A stretch of 64,000 bases of DNA, taken from Nocardioides caeni. Its GTDB lineage: Bacteria; Actinomycetota; Actinomycetes; Propionibacteriales; Nocardioidaceae. Both the position numbers and the translations under genes were made by a program. The stretch is from positions 137,634 through 201,633 of the forward strand of contig NZ_STGW01000007.1 in assembly GCF_004912195.1 (NCBI RefSeq), written 5' to 3'. The notes beneath the pieces are model-generated. The model was not told the DNA's origin, made no database searches, and saw nothing but the letters and a program-made list of their open reading frames with translations. Below are positions 23,484 through 32,806 of the stretch, in pieces (within the stretch, counting starts at the first letter, position 1; each line of letters opens with the position of its first letter).

Positions 23484-24812
23484 TCAGTGCGACAGCGCGG
23501 TGGCGATGACGGTCAGCGCCCGGTCGAGCTCGTCGTCGCTGGCTCCACCGAAGCCGACGACCAGGCCGCTCAGCCGGGTGCTGCGGCAGTAGTCGCGCAG
23601 CAGGTTGATCCGGAAGCCCGCCTCCTCGGCCGCCGTCCGCGCCCGGACCGCGCGGGCGTGGGGCAGCAGCCAGGTCGAGTACATCCCGGCGACCGGACCG
23701 GCCAGCTCGGCGTACGGCGACAGCGCGGCGACCACCCGCGGCGCGCGCTCGGCGTAGACCCGGCGGGCCGAGCGCACCACCGCGTCGACGTAGCCGTCGC
23801 GCAGCAGGGTGAGCATCGCCCGCTGGACCGGCCACGGCGGCACGTCGTGGGTCACCTCCCGGTGGGCGTCGAAGGCGTCGAGGATGCGGTCGGGCACGAC
23901 TGCCCAGCCCAGCCGCAGGGTCGGCAGGATCGCCTTGGACGCGGTGCCGAGGTAGGCGACCCGGTCGGGGGCGAGGGTGGTCAGCGCGGGGACCGGCGCG
24001 ACGTCGTAGCGGAACTCGGAGTCGTAGTCGTCCTCGACCACGAGCGCCTCCGCCGCCCGGGCGGCCCCGAGCAGGGTGAGTCGGTCCGCGGCGGGCATGA
24101 CCCGTCCGAGCGGGTGCTGGTGGGCCGGGGTGACGTAGGCGGCGGCGCAGCCGGTCAGGTCGGTGACCGGCGCGAGGGCCGGAAGGTCGCGGACCTGACG
24201 CCCGGCCGCCTCGACGGCCGCGGCCGCGGCGCGGTAGCCCGGGTCCTCGATCGCCACCGCGCCGGGCGGCAGCGCGGCGAGGACGTGTCGCAGCCCGGCG
24301 CCGGTGCCACCCGTCAGCCGGACCGCTGCGGCGTCGACGGCCAGGCCCCGGGTGCGACCGAGCCGCTCGGCAAGGAGTCCGCGCCGCTCGGCCAACCCGC
24401 GCGGGTCGTCGTATCCGCGGGGCGGCGTGGCCGTCGACACCTCGCGCCACGCTCGCCGCCAGACCGCCTCGTGCCGCGGGTCGATCCAGGGCGTGCCCGC
24501 GTCGAGCATGACCAACGGCCGCTCCGCTCTCGCGGCGGTACGACGGCGGGCCGGTGTCGTGACGGGCCCGCGACCACCCGCGACCCAGGTCCCGGCGCCC
24601 CGCCGTGCCTCGATCCAGCCCTCGGCGAGCAGCTGGTCGAAGGCCTGCTCGGCCACGGCGCGGGAGACGCCGAGGTCGTGGGCGAGGCGGCGGGTGGCCG
24701 GCATCCGGTCGCCCGGCGCGAGGACGCCGGTGAGCACGAGCCGACGCACCTGATCGGCGAGCTGGGTGCCGAGGGGTCGCGGATCACCCCGGTCGATGCG
24801 GACGGGCAACAT
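23484..24812 (-). CDS. MocR/PdxR-type regulator: GntR DNA-binding domain fused to aminotransferase-like domain
   Basis: A 442-residue fusion. Residues about 5-75 are a GntR winged helix (PLGTQLADQVRRLVLTGVLAPGDRMPATRRLAHDLGVSRAVAEQAF). The rest is a fold-type I aminotransferase-like domain with the PLP lysine near residue 293 (GTASKAILPTLRLGW). MocR proteins sense PLP or PLP-linked substrates and control nearby genes. It is divergent from a PNPOx-like gene, a familiar pairing, and an inverted repeat lies between them. The ATG at 24812 is chosen because the family N-terminus follows it; a start at 24860 would reach into the operator region. The target pathway is unproven, but vitamin B6 is plausible. 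Confidence 0.9.
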   Translation of the reverse strand: MLPVRIDRGDPRPLGTQLADQVRRLVLTGVLAPGDRMPATRRLAHDLGVSRAVAEQAFDQLLAEGWIEARRGAGTWVAGGRGPVTTPARRRTAARAERPLVMLDAGTPWIDPRHEAVWRRAWREVSTATPPRGYDDPRGLAERRGLLAERLGRTRGLAVDAAAVRLTGGTGAGLRHVLAALPPGAVAIEDPGYRAAAAAVEAAGRQVRDLPALAPVTDLTGCAAAYVTPAHQHPLGRVMPAADRLTLLGAARAAEALVVEDDYDSEFRYDVAPVPALTTLAPDRVAYLGTASKAILPTLRLGWAVVPDRILDAFDAHREVTHDVPPWPVQRAMLTLLRDGYVDAVVRSARRVYAERAPRVVAALSPYAELAGPVAGMYSTWLLPHARAVRARTAAEEAGFRINLLRDYCRSTRLSGLVVGFGGASDDELDRALTVIATALSH

Positions 24813-24816
24813 GATT

Positions 24817-24858
24817 GGCCTGTCTGAACGGGTGCGAACTGGCCCGTGTGCACAGGCC
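24817..24858. promoter_or_regulatory. Candidate MocR operator in the divergent promoter
   Basis: GGCCTGT (24817-24823) and ACAGGCC (24852-24858) form a 7-bp inverted repeat, centres 35 bp apart. A further GGCCCGTGTG overlaps the right arm. MocR regulators bind widely spaced half-sites, so the spacing is compatible. It lies in the 68-bp gap and would cover both promoters. Confidence 0.45.
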
Positions 24859-24880
24859 ACTTGTCGAGGACCATGGTGCC

Positions 24881-25570
24881 ATGACGACCAGCGCCCTGAC
24901 TCCCCTCGAGCCGACAGCCCGGACCCGGGTCGGGCGGGGCCGCAACCGCGCCGTCGGCGACCGCGCCGCGATGCATGCCTTCCTCGCCGAGGGCCTCGTC
25001 GCCCACCTGGGCGTGACCGTCGGCGACCACCCGATCGTGCTGCCGACCGCCTATGCGATCGACCTCGACGGCCCCGATGCCGACGGCAGCCTCTATCTCC
25101 ACGGCTCGGTCGCGGCCCGATGGCTGCAGCAGGCCGGCGGCGCGACGGTGTGCGTGACGGTCACCGAGGTCGACGGCCTGGTGGCGGCCCGGTCGGCCTT
25201 CCACCACTCGATGAACTATCGCTCGGTCGTCGTCATCGGCGCCACGCGCGTGGTCGAGGATGCGATGGAGCGCCAGCACGCGCTCGACCTGATCATCGAC
25301 CACATGCTGCCGGGCCGGTCCGCGACCCTGCGGCCGAGCACCCGCAAGGAGCTGGCCGCCACCGCCGTCCTCGCGGTCCCGCTGCGGGAGGCGTCGATGA
25401 AGGCCCGGGCCGGCGGGCCGGTCGACGAGCCCGCTGACGCCGCGGCCGGCGTGTGGGGCGGCGAGCTGCCCGTCCGTCGGGCCTTCGGCTCGCCGGTCCC
25501 CGCGGAGGACAACCTGGCGGGCCTGACCGTCCCGCCGGACGTCACGGCCCGGGTCCGCCCCGCTGTCTGA
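24881..25570 (+). CDS. PNPOx-like FMN-binding split-barrel protein
   Basis: A 229-residue protein of the pyridoxamine 5'-phosphate oxidase-like superfamily. The segment from HLGVTVGDHPIVLPTAYAIDLDG through SLYLHGSVAARWLQ to the ARSAFHHSMNYRSVVVIG strand is the split-barrel core of the bacterial 5-nitroimidazole-reductase-like (NimA) or PNPOx-like proteins. It is not PdxH, which is encoded at 19193-19861. The divergent MocR gene suggests regulation by B6 status. The ATG at 24881 has GAGGA about ten bases upstream. The reaction is unknown. It is convergent with the GNAT gene at a gap of nine bases. Confidence 0.8.
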   Translation: MTTSALTPLEPTARTRVGRGRNRAVGDRAAMHAFLAEGLVAHLGVTVGDHPIVLPTAYAIDLDGPDADGSLYLHGSVAARWLQQAGGATVCVTVTEVDGLVAARSAFHHSMNYRSVVVIGATRVVEDAMERQHALDLIIDHMLPGRSATLRPSTRKELAATAVLAVPLREASMKARAGGPVDEPADAAAGVWGGELPVRRAFGSPVPAEDNLAGLTVPPDVTARVRPAV

Positions 25571-25579
25571 GGCGGGACC

Positions 25580-26083
25580 TCAACCACCGAGTCGCTTGCC
25601 GTAGCAGCGCGACAGGGGCGCGTCGCGGTAGTAGCCGAAGCCGGGGATCTCGACGTAGCCGGCGCTGAGGTAGAGCGCGATCGCCTCGGGCTGGCGCAGG
25701 CCGGTCTCGAGGATGACGGTGTCGTGCCCGGCCGCGCCGGCCGTGTCCTCCAGCTCGGCGAGGACGGCACGAGCGAAGCCGCGCCCCCGCGCCTCGGGGA
25801 CGACGAACATCCGCTTCACCTCGACGGCACTGGTGCCGTCGAGGACCTGCACCGGGGAGCGTCGCCACGCGCCGGTCGCCACCGGAGCACCGGCCGACCC
25901 GTGCGACCCGGCGTCGTACCCGACGACGAAGAGGCCCTCGGGCGGGTCGAAGACGACCGGATCGACGGGGCTCTCGTCGGGCGAGCCGTAGCGCTCGACG
26001 TACTCCGCCTGCACCCGCGCGACCAGCGCCTGTGCGTCCGGGTGCAGGTAGCCGACGCGGCGGAGGGCGAGAGGCGTGTCCAT
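25580..26083 (-). CDS. GNAT family N-acetyltransferase
   Basis: A 167-residue acetyltransferase. The acetyl-CoA motif is VKRMFVVPEARGRGFARAVLAELE (residues about 88-112, with the R-G-R-G-F pyrophosphate loop), followed by ILETGLRQPEAIALYLSAGYVEI, the usual motif B region. The ending with YYRDAPLSRCYGKRL resembles members of the group that acetylate small molecules or amino acids. The substrate is not predictable. It is divergent from serC across 118 bp, in which I see no clear operator. Confidence 0.88.
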   Translation of the reverse strand: MDTPLALRRVGYLHPDAQALVARVQAEYVERYGSPDESPVDPVVFDPPEGLFVVGYDAGSHGSAGAPVATGAWRRSPVQVLDGTSAVEVKRMFVVPEARGRGFARAVLAELEDTAGAAGHDTVILETGLRQPEAIALYLSAGYVEIPGFGYYRDAPLSRCYGKRLGG

Positions 26084-26192
26084 GTCAGGAACCGATGTAG
26101 CACCTGCGACACCCGCCTGTCACACTGATGGCATCTCACAGATGGCCCTGACAGCGTCGTCAGCCTCCCCTTGTGCTCGCCCCGATGGATAG

Positions 26193-27320
<1,128 letters not shown>

Positions 27321-27336
27321 CAGGCAGTACGTCGAC

Positions 27337-27367
27337 GCGGGTCGATCAGACGAAGAGGTCGACCCGC
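27337..27367. terminator. Hairpin at the end of serC
   Basis: GCGGGTCGA (27337-27345) and TCGACCCGC (27359-27367) give a perfect 9-bp stem with a 13-base loop. It starts 17 bases after serC and overlaps the last codons of the convergent small gene. Factor-independent termination is plausible but there is no T-run. Confidence 0.55.
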
Positions 27368-27639
27368 GGCCGCTCGATGACGTCGTGGCCGATCGCGTCG
27401 GCGAGGTCATAGCGGGCGATGCCGGAGACGGCGCCGGGGGTGGCGAGGGCGACGACCACCGAGCGCTGCAGGTCGCGGTGCTCCTGGAAGTGGCGGAGCG
27501 CGGCGAGGCGCCACTCGTCGGCGCCGGCGAGCGCGGTCACGCCGATCTGCTCGACGGCGGGACGGCTGCGGGTGAGCCACAGCGCGCACAGCCCGGCGAC
27601 GGTGAGGGCCAGGAGCGCCGAGGTGAGTTCGATGGTCAT
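27346..27639 (-). CDS. Small membrane protein of unknown function (97 aa)
   Basis: A 97-residue protein with one N-terminal membrane helix (IELTSALLALTVAGLCALWL, residues about 3-22) and a soluble tail of about 75 residues rich in charged residues (EWRLAALRHFQEHRDLQRSVVVALATPG). No family recognised. The ATG at 27639 is chosen over a longer in-frame extension because AAAGGCGG lies five bases upstream and the membrane helix then begins at the N-terminus. It sits between serC and the SDR gene, on the minus strand, downstream of the repeat pair at 27750-27793. Confidence 0.65.
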   Translation of the reverse strand: MTIELTSALLALTVAGLCALWLTRSRPAVEQIGVTALAGADEWRLAALRHFQEHRDLQRSVVVALATPGAVSGIARYDLADAIGHDVIERPRVDLFV

Positions 27640-27749
27640 GGTCGCCGCCTTTCGGTCTTCGGTGCGGTGGGGGTTGCCTCGATCAACGAGACCCTCCGCA
27701 CCGGGTGACGACCGGACCGCCGAATCAGGACCAAGGTCCCGCCGAGGCG

Positions 27750-27793
27750 GATAAACCCCCGCACCTCGTGCGAGAAACCCCCGCACCTCGGCG
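27750..27793 (+). repeat. Two tandem 22-bp units of the intergenic repeat family
   Basis: Units 27750-27771 and 27772-27793 share AAACCCCCGCACCTCG and differ mainly at the fourth base from the left and at the last three. They belong to the same family as 9842-9929 and 21052-21191. The pair ends three bases before the stop codon of the SDR gene (27797). Confidence 0.85.
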
Positions 27794-27796
27794 GGA

Positions 27797-28576
27797 CTAG
27801 CGACCGGCGCCGAGGCTTCCGCCGTCGACGACGATGGTGGCGCCGGTGACGTAGCCGCCGGCGCGCGAGGCCAGCCACACCGCCGTACCGCCGATCTCCT
27901 CGGGGCTCCCGATCCGTCCGAGCGGGATGGTGCCCATCGCGAGCTCGTTGACCTCTGGGGTCTCGACGATGAAGGCCGACATCTTCGAGGCGAAGAGGCC
28001 GGGGGCGATCGCGTTGACGAGGATGTGCTCGGGAGCGAGGCGCCGCGCGTGGTGGCGGGTGAGCTGGATGACCGCTGCCTTGCTGGCGGAGTAGGAGGAG
28101 TTGTCCATCATCGGCGCGTGGATGCCGTCGATGGAGGCGATGTTGATGACGCGCGCAGTCAGCTCGGGCGTCGCGGCGGCGCGCAGCAATGGCAGCAGGC
28201 TCGTCGTCAGGTAGTGCAGGGACTTCACGTTGAGGTCCATGACCTTGTCCCAGCCGACCTCCGGGAAGTCGTCGATCGACGCGCCCCAGGTGGCCCCGGC
28301 ATTGTTGACGAGCACGTCGAGGCGTTCGGTGCGCTCGGTGACGGCGGCGGCGAGTGCCTCGACGCCGGCCAGCGCGGCGAGGTCGGCGACGATCCCCTCG
28401 GCCTCCCCCTCGCGCGACAGTACGTCGACAGCGCCGGCGAGCTCGTCCTCGTGACGGGAGCAGACGAGCACCCGCGCACCGGCACGGACGAGCTCCGTGG
28501 CGATGCCCAGGCCGATCCCGCGGGAGCCTCCCGTCACCAGGGCGGTGCGACCGGCAAGGGAGAAGAGGTCGTTCAT
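27797..28576 (-). CDS. Short-chain dehydrogenase/reductase (SDR)
   Basis: A 259-residue NAD(P)-dependent oxidoreductase of the classical SDR group. The nucleotide-binding motif TGGSRGIG is near residues 14-21, the NNAG motif near 91-94, and the catalytic Ser and Tyr-x-x-x-Lys in INIASIDGI and SYSASKAAV. An Arg in CSRHEDEL suggests NADP preference. The ending GGYVTGATIVVDGGSLG is typical. It starts at ATG 28576, overlapping the stop of the upstream CMD-family gene (ATGA), so the two are co-translated. The substrate is unknown; a steroid or acyl-type alcohol is possible. Confidence 0.9.
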   Translation of the reverse strand: MNDLFSLAGRTALVTGGSRGIGLGIATELVRAGARVLVCSRHEDELAGAVDVLSREGEAEGIVADLAALAGVEALAAAVTERTERLDVLVNNAGATWGASIDDFPEVGWDKVMDLNVKSLHYLTTSLLPLLRAAATPELTARVINIASIDGIHAPMMDNSSYSASKAAVIQLTRHHARRLAPEHILVNAIAPGLFASKMSAFIVETPEVNELAMGTIPLGRIGSPEEIGGTAVWLASRAGGYVTGATIVVDGGSLGAGR

Positions 28577-29163
28577 CGGGGCATTCCTTCGTCGGTGGCG
28601 GCGGCGACCGGCCACGGCCGCATCCAGTCCTCGTTGGGCAGGGCCATGGCGTTGCAGAGGGTGCAGATCGTCCGATACCACCCGGCGACGACGAGTAGCT
28701 CCATCCGCTGCTCGTCGGTCAGGTCGAGCGCGGCCCAGATGGCGTCGCCGAGCGAGCCGGTGGCCTCCAGCTCATCGACGGCCGCGATCAGCGCGGAGTC
28801 CTGGGGCGACCAGCGGGGATCGTCGGGCCCGGTGAGGACGAGGGCGTCGCACTCGTCCTCCGTGAGTCCGGCGATCGGTCCCCAGAAGGCGGCCTGGCCA
28901 CCCCACTCGTAGGCGCAGCGGATCTGGGCGCAGGTGCGCAGGATCGCGATGGTGCGCTGTCGGGCGCTCAGCTGACCGTGCAGATAGAGGGACTCCCCGA
29001 GCGCCCGCGTCCGGTCCGCCAGCGCCGGGATCCGTTGCAGGCAGCGGGTCAGCAGCAGCGGCGGATAGGTCGCCTCGGGATGTCCCCAGCGACCGATCGC
29101 GGTCGCGTCCTCGTCGCTCCACGGCTGCGCCAGTGGCGCCACGCGTCCTTGGGTGTCGGCCAT
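28573..29163 (-). CDS. Carboxymuconolactone decarboxylase (CMD)/AhpD-like protein
   Basis: A 196-residue all-helical protein of the CMD superfamily. The conserved helix RTIAILRTCAQIRCAYEWGGQAAF (residues about 68-91) carries Cys-x5-Cys and Tyr-Glu-Trp, in place of the Glu-x2-Cys-x2-Cys-x3-His of AhpD, so peroxidase activity is doubtful. Close relatives act as gamma-carboxymuconolactone decarboxylase-like lyases or oxidoreductase partners. The four-base overlap with the SDR gene implies a joint pathway. Chemistry unresolved. Confidence 0.75.
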   Translation of the reverse strand: MADTQGRVAPLAQPWSDEDATAIGRWGHPEATYPPLLLTRCLQRIPALADRTRALGESLYLHGQLSARQRTIAILRTCAQIRCAYEWGGQAAFWGPIAGLTEDECDALVLTGPDDPRWSPQDSALIAAVDELEATGSLGDAIWAALDLTDEQRMELLVVAGWYRTICTLCNAMALPNEDWMRPWPVAAATDEGMPR

Positions 29164-29214
29164 GTCGGGAGCGTACTTATCGGCACTACTGCAGGCAAGT
29201 GTCGCCTGCGGGGG

Positions 29215-30201
29215 TCAGCGTCCACCGACCAGCCGCAGCGTCGCCCGCTCCAGTGCGGCCCGACGGGCGTCGTCCTCGGCCTCCGCGGACGTACGGCGGA
29301 CGGCGGCCCGGATCGTCCGCCCCTCCTCGTAGGCGTCCACGACCCGCGGGTCGACGTACGACGAGCGCGCGAGAGCGGGCGTGTTGCCGAGGAAGTCGGA
29401 GACCTCGCGCATCGCCGCGGCCACCGTGCGTTTGCGGGCCGTCTTCGAGACCTCCGGCGCGGGCGGCGCACCGGCGAGCGCGACGGCCGCCAGGACGGTG
29501 CCGTGCCAGGTGCGGAAGTCCTTGGCCGTGACGTCGAGACCACTGACCTCGCGCAGGTAGGCGTTGACGTCCGCGCCGACGACGTCGAGCAGCCGTGCGT
29601 CCGTGCGGCGGCGCCGGCGGCGCCGCTCGAGCGCGGTGACGGCGACCTGGTCGTCGATCTCGACGTGATGCTCGACCCCGGACTTGCCGACGAATTCGAA
29701 CACCAGCACCTCGCCGGAGCGGCGCACGTGCTGGCGCTCCAGCGTGGTCAGCCCGACCGAGCCGTACTCCTCGGCATAGATGTCGTTGCCGATCCGGAAG
29801 CAGCCCAGGTCGATCATCCGCACGGCGAGCGCGCAGGTCGCGCGCGTGCCGAGGTCGTCCTCTCCGAGGTCGGCGAGCACCTCCTCACGCAGCCGCGGCA
29901 GGCGACGGCCGAGACCGATGACGCGGGCGTGCTTCTCGTCGCTGCGGCGGGAGACCCACGCCGGGTGGTAGAGGTACTGCCGGCGCCCGGCGTCGTCGGT
30001 GCCGACCGCCTGCAGGTGACCGTTGGGGTGCGGACAGATCCACACGTCCTCCCACGCCGGCGGGATGACCAGCTCCTTGCACCGCTCGGCGTCCTCGGGC
30101 GACAGCCGCACCCCGTCGGTGTCGAGGTAGACGAAGCCGCGACCGGACCGGCGCCGGGTCCAGCCCGGCTGGGAGGCGGACGTACGACGCAGCCGGGGCA
30201 T
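29215..30201 (-). CDS. DNA topoisomerase IB (bacterial, poxvirus type)
   Basis: A 328-residue type IB topoisomerase that relaxes supercoils through a 3'-phosphotyrosyl link. The N-terminal domain (RGFVYLDTDG, LVIPPAWEDVWICPHPNGHLQAVGTD) is followed by the catalytic core: Arg in CFRIGND, Lys in FEFVGKSG, the Arg-x-x-His of DFRTWHGT, and the nucleophile Tyr282 in ARSSYVDPRV. All catalytic residues are present. This short form is found in many actinobacteria and proteobacteria as a non-essential accessory. It stands alone on the minus strand. Confidence 0.95.
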   Translation of the reverse strand: MPRLRRTSASQPGWTRRRSGRGFVYLDTDGVRLSPEDAERCKELVIPPAWEDVWICPHPNGHLQAVGTDDAGRRQYLYHPAWVSRRSDEKHARVIGLGRRLPRLREEVLADLGEDDLGTRATCALAVRMIDLGCFRIGNDIYAEEYGSVGLTTLERQHVRRSGEVLVFEFVGKSGVEHHVEIDDQVAVTALERRRRRRRTDARLLDVVGADVNAYLREVSGLDVTAKDFRTWHGTVLAAVALAGAPPAPEVSKTARKRTVAAAMREVSDFLGNTPALARSSYVDPRVVDAYEEGRTIRAAVRRTSAEAEDDARRAALERATLRLVGGR

Positions 30202-30255
30202 GCGCGGACAGTAACCGGAGGCAGCGATCCCAGCCGGTCAGCCCGGTCAGCCCGG

Positions 30256-31290
30256 TCAGTGCCGTCGCAGCGAGCGGACCAGCACGATCACCAGGAGGAG
30301 ACCGACGAGACCGCCCAGGCCGCCGAGTGCCCACGGCCACCAGCCGCGCTCGTCGTCCGACGAGACGTCGACGGTGCAGGCCATCGCCGAGGCCGGGCAC
30401 GGGTCGTCCGCCGGGAACTCCGAGGACAGCTCGCCGGGCTCCGCGGCCATCGCGGCCTGCACGTCGGCCGGCAGCTCGACCCGCAGGACGTCGGCGTGCT
30501 CCCCCTCGGAGCTGACGAGGATGTCGCCGGACTCGCTGACGGCGATGCCCTCACCCTGCGGCTGCGCCGGCAGGTCGAAGGTGCCGAGCCGCTCGAGCGC
30601 GGGCCAGGTGTAGACGGCGGCCTGGCCGTAGTTGCGCAGCAGCAGGTGCTGGCCGTCGGGGAAGAAGGTGCCGTCCGTCGCGACTCCGAGGACCCGGCCG
30701 TCGGGCTCCTCGAGGGGCGTCAGCTCGTTGACCCCCGAGGCGTCGAGCTCCTCGGGCGCCTCATAGATCCGACCGATGAACTCCTTCGCCACGACGTAGA
30801 TCCGCCCGGTGACGGGGTGGACCAGCAGCGTCTCGGCGTCGTGCGGGCCGTCGCTGTAGGCGAAGCGCCACTGGGTCGCCTCGAAGTCGAGATCGCCCCG
30901 CGCGAACGGGACCTGCGAGACGACGACCTCCTCACGAGCCGCGGCGTTGTCGCCGATGTCCCCGACGAGCACGGAGTCCGTGCCGTCGGCGCCGGGGGCC
31001 AGCGCCTCGATGTCGACCGCGTCCGCCGACCACTCGCTGGTCCCGACCGTCTCGCCGGTCGCGGGGTCGACGGTGAAGACGCGACTGGAGTCCCCGGAGT
31101 CGTTGACGGTCACGACCAGGCCGGACCGGGCGACCAGGCCGCTGGACTCGCGGATGTCGACGTCGGCGAAGGAGAAGGCCACCTCCGAATCCGCCGGTTC
31201 CAGGGCCGATCCCGGTGTCAGCACGCCCACCACGAACGCCGTCGGCAGCAGGGCGAGCAGCACCCGCTCGAGTCCGCTCATCCGCCTCAT
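30256..31290 (-). CDS. Secreted beta-propeller-like protein with C-terminal membrane anchor
   Basis: A 344-residue protein. An N-terminal hydrophobic segment (about residues 9-27) acts as signal or anchor. A repeated-blade domain follows, with ESSGLVARSGLVVTVNDSGD, DIEALAPGADGTDSVLVGDIGDN, AETLLVHPVTGRIYVVAKE and GEGIAVSESGDILVSSEG, resembling SdiA-regulated or phytase-like esterase propellers. A Trp-rich segment precedes one C-terminal membrane helix (about 316-338) and RSLRRH. The domain faces outside. It starts at ATG 31290, overlapping the stop of the methyltransferase gene (ATGA). Function unknown; ligand binding or phosphoesterase activity is possible. Confidence 0.75.
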   Translation of the reverse strand: MRRMSGLERVLLALLPTAFVVGVLTPGSALEPADSEVAFSFADVDIRESSGLVARSGLVVTVNDSGDSSRVFTVDPATGETVGTSEWSADAVDIEALAPGADGTDSVLVGDIGDNAAAREEVVVSQVPFARGDLDFEATQWRFAYSDGPHDAETLLVHPVTGRIYVVAKEFIGRIYEAPEELDASGVNELTPLEEPDGRVLGVATDGTFFPDGQHLLLRNYGQAAVYTWPALERLGTFDLPAQPQGEGIAVSESGDILVSSEGEHADVLRVELPADVQAAMAAEPGELSSEFPADDPCPASAMACTVDVSSDDERGWWPWALGGLGGLVGLLLVIVLVRSLRRH

Positions 31291-32537
31291 CCGCCCGCCA
31301 GGAGCTCGCCGAGCCGCGGCCGCACGCCCCAGGCGGCGACCAGCTCGTCGTACTCCCCGACGACGGAGGCGTCGGGGACGTGGCCGGTCCGCACCGCACG
31401 CAGCAGCGTGTTGCGGGGCGTGTGCTGGCTGTCGACGAACTCCATCACGTCGACCCGGTAACCCTCGCGGCGCATCAGCATGGCGCGCACGGTGTCGGTC
31501 AGGGTGTCGGCGAACCGCTCTCGCAGGATGCCGTCCTTGACCAGTGAGGAGTACGGCGCCGGGGCGCTCCCGCGGCGCAGCTGAGCCGCGAGGTCGTGGT
31601 GGCAGCAGGGGGCGGCGAGCACGAGCGGCGCCCGCCAGTCGACCGCTCGCGCCAGGGCGTCGTCGGTGGCGGTGTCGCAGGCATGGAGCGCGAGCACGAC
31701 GTCCGGCGGCTGGGGAAGCACCGCGTCGCCGATCGTGCCCGCGACGAACGACGCGTCGATACCCAGCTCGGCTGCAACAGCCGCGTTGTGGTCGCGCGAC
31801 TGCTCCTTGACGTCGACGCCGATCACCCTGACGGGCAGCTCGCGCCGATCGGCCAGGAAGCGCTGCGCGGCGAAGGTGAGATAGCCGTTGCCGCACCCGA
31901 GATCGACGACACGCAGCGGGTCCTCGGCGCTCGGCCGGCGCAGGTGACCCCGCTCGAGGGCGTCGGCCACCGAGCGGTCCAGGATGCGCAGGAAGTCCTC
32001 GACCTGGCGATACTTCGCCATCCGGCTCGGCTTGATCCGTCCGCGCTCATCGGCCAGCCCGAGTGTCCGGAAGAGCGGGTCGTCCTCCGGCAGCTGTCGC
32101 TGTTTCACCCGGTCGTGGCCGCCCGTCTGCCCACCCGGCCGGCCGTCGGCCCCGCCGCCCGATGTCGCCTCTCCGGCGGCGCGGCGCGCCTCGTGGACGG
32201 CGGCCTCGCCCTTCTTGGTGACCCGCAGCGTCAGCTGCCGCTCGCGTGCCTCGACGGTCCAGTTGCCGAAGGGCTCCGCGAGCAGCCCGGCGACCGCCTG
32301 CGCAGCGGCCTCGCCCCGCAGGTGGTTGGCCGTGTGGGCCTGGGTGGCGTCATAGCGGGTGACCTGGAGGTGCCGCCCGGCCTTGAGGTCCACCCAGCGC
32401 AGCTCGACGCGCCGCCACGGCGGCGTCTCGGTGCGACGCCGTCCCGAGCCGACGGCCCGCACCAGGGTGGCCTCGTCGAGCAGGGCTACGCCGACGGCGT
32501 CGAGGCCGTCGGCGAGCGGCAGCGTCCGGCTCGCCAT
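31287..32537 (-). CDS. SAM-dependent methyltransferase (Methyltransf_25/32-like)
   Basis: A 416-residue protein. The N-terminal half has a substrate-binding-like domain of charged and aromatic residues ending in a Gly-rich linker (about 128-145). The Rossmann methyltransferase domain starts near residue 210 with VVDLGCGNGYLTFA, then VIGVDVKEQSRDHN, VVLALHACDTATDDAL and APCCHHDL. The HACDTATD and PCCHH pattern matches the group that includes tRNA-modifying TRMT13-like and related enzymes, so an RNA target is possible but unproven. It lies eight bases after a 27-codon membrane microprotein gene and overlaps the beta-propeller gene by four. Confidence 0.85.
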   Translation of the reverse strand: MASRTLPLADGLDAVGVALLDEATLVRAVGSGRRRTETPPWRRVELRWVDLKAGRHLQVTRYDATQAHTANHLRGEAAAQAVAGLLAEPFGNWTVEARERQLTLRVTKKGEAAVHEARRAAGEATSGGGADGRPGGQTGGHDRVKQRQLPEDDPLFRTLGLADERGRIKPSRMAKYRQVEDFLRILDRSVADALERGHLRRPSAEDPLRVVDLGCGNGYLTFAAQRFLADRRELPVRVIGVDVKEQSRDHNAAVAAELGIDASFVAGTIGDAVLPQPPDVVLALHACDTATDDALARAVDWRAPLVLAAPCCHHDLAAQLRRGSAPAPYSSLVKDGILRERFADTLTDTVRAMLMRREGYRVDVMEFVDSQHTPRNTLLRAVRTGHVPDASVVGEYDELVAAWGVRPRLGELLAGG

Positions 32538-32545
32538 TCAGTGCC

Positions 32546-32629
32546 TCACTTGACGGCCGCGACGACCACGATGACCAGCAGCAGCACGAGGGCTGCCGGG
32601 ATGATGAGTCGTCGGTGACGCGGATTCAC
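32546..32629 (-). CDS. Putative 27-residue single-pass membrane microprotein
   Basis: A GTG-initiated frame of 27 codons: the polar start VNPRHRRL is followed by one hydrophobic helix to the C-terminal lysine. The positive-inside pattern and a stop at the end of the helix look like a real small membrane protein. It ends eight bases ahead of the methyltransferase start on the same strand. It has no strong Shine-Dalgarno site and no domain, so it remains a prediction. Confidence 0.5.
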   Translation of the reverse strand: MNPRHRRLIIPAALVLLLVIVVVAAVK

Positions 32630-32806
32630 CCCTCGATCGTACGGCGGGCACCAGCCCCGCCCCGCCGCGAGGTCCCCTCTCCGGCGGCGCACGCCCCACC
32701 TCCCCCGTGGGCAAAGTTTCCGGCGAGCAGGGCAGTCCGGCCGGGATCCCGCGTTAGAGTGCCCGGGATCCACTGGACCCTTGGGGGAGGGGACTGGAGT
32801 AGCACG

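Noticed and set aside
29215..30201. Topoisomerase IB as a virus-derived gene
   Set aside because: Poxvirus-like short topoisomerases are widespread in bacterial chromosomes and no phage genes are nearby.
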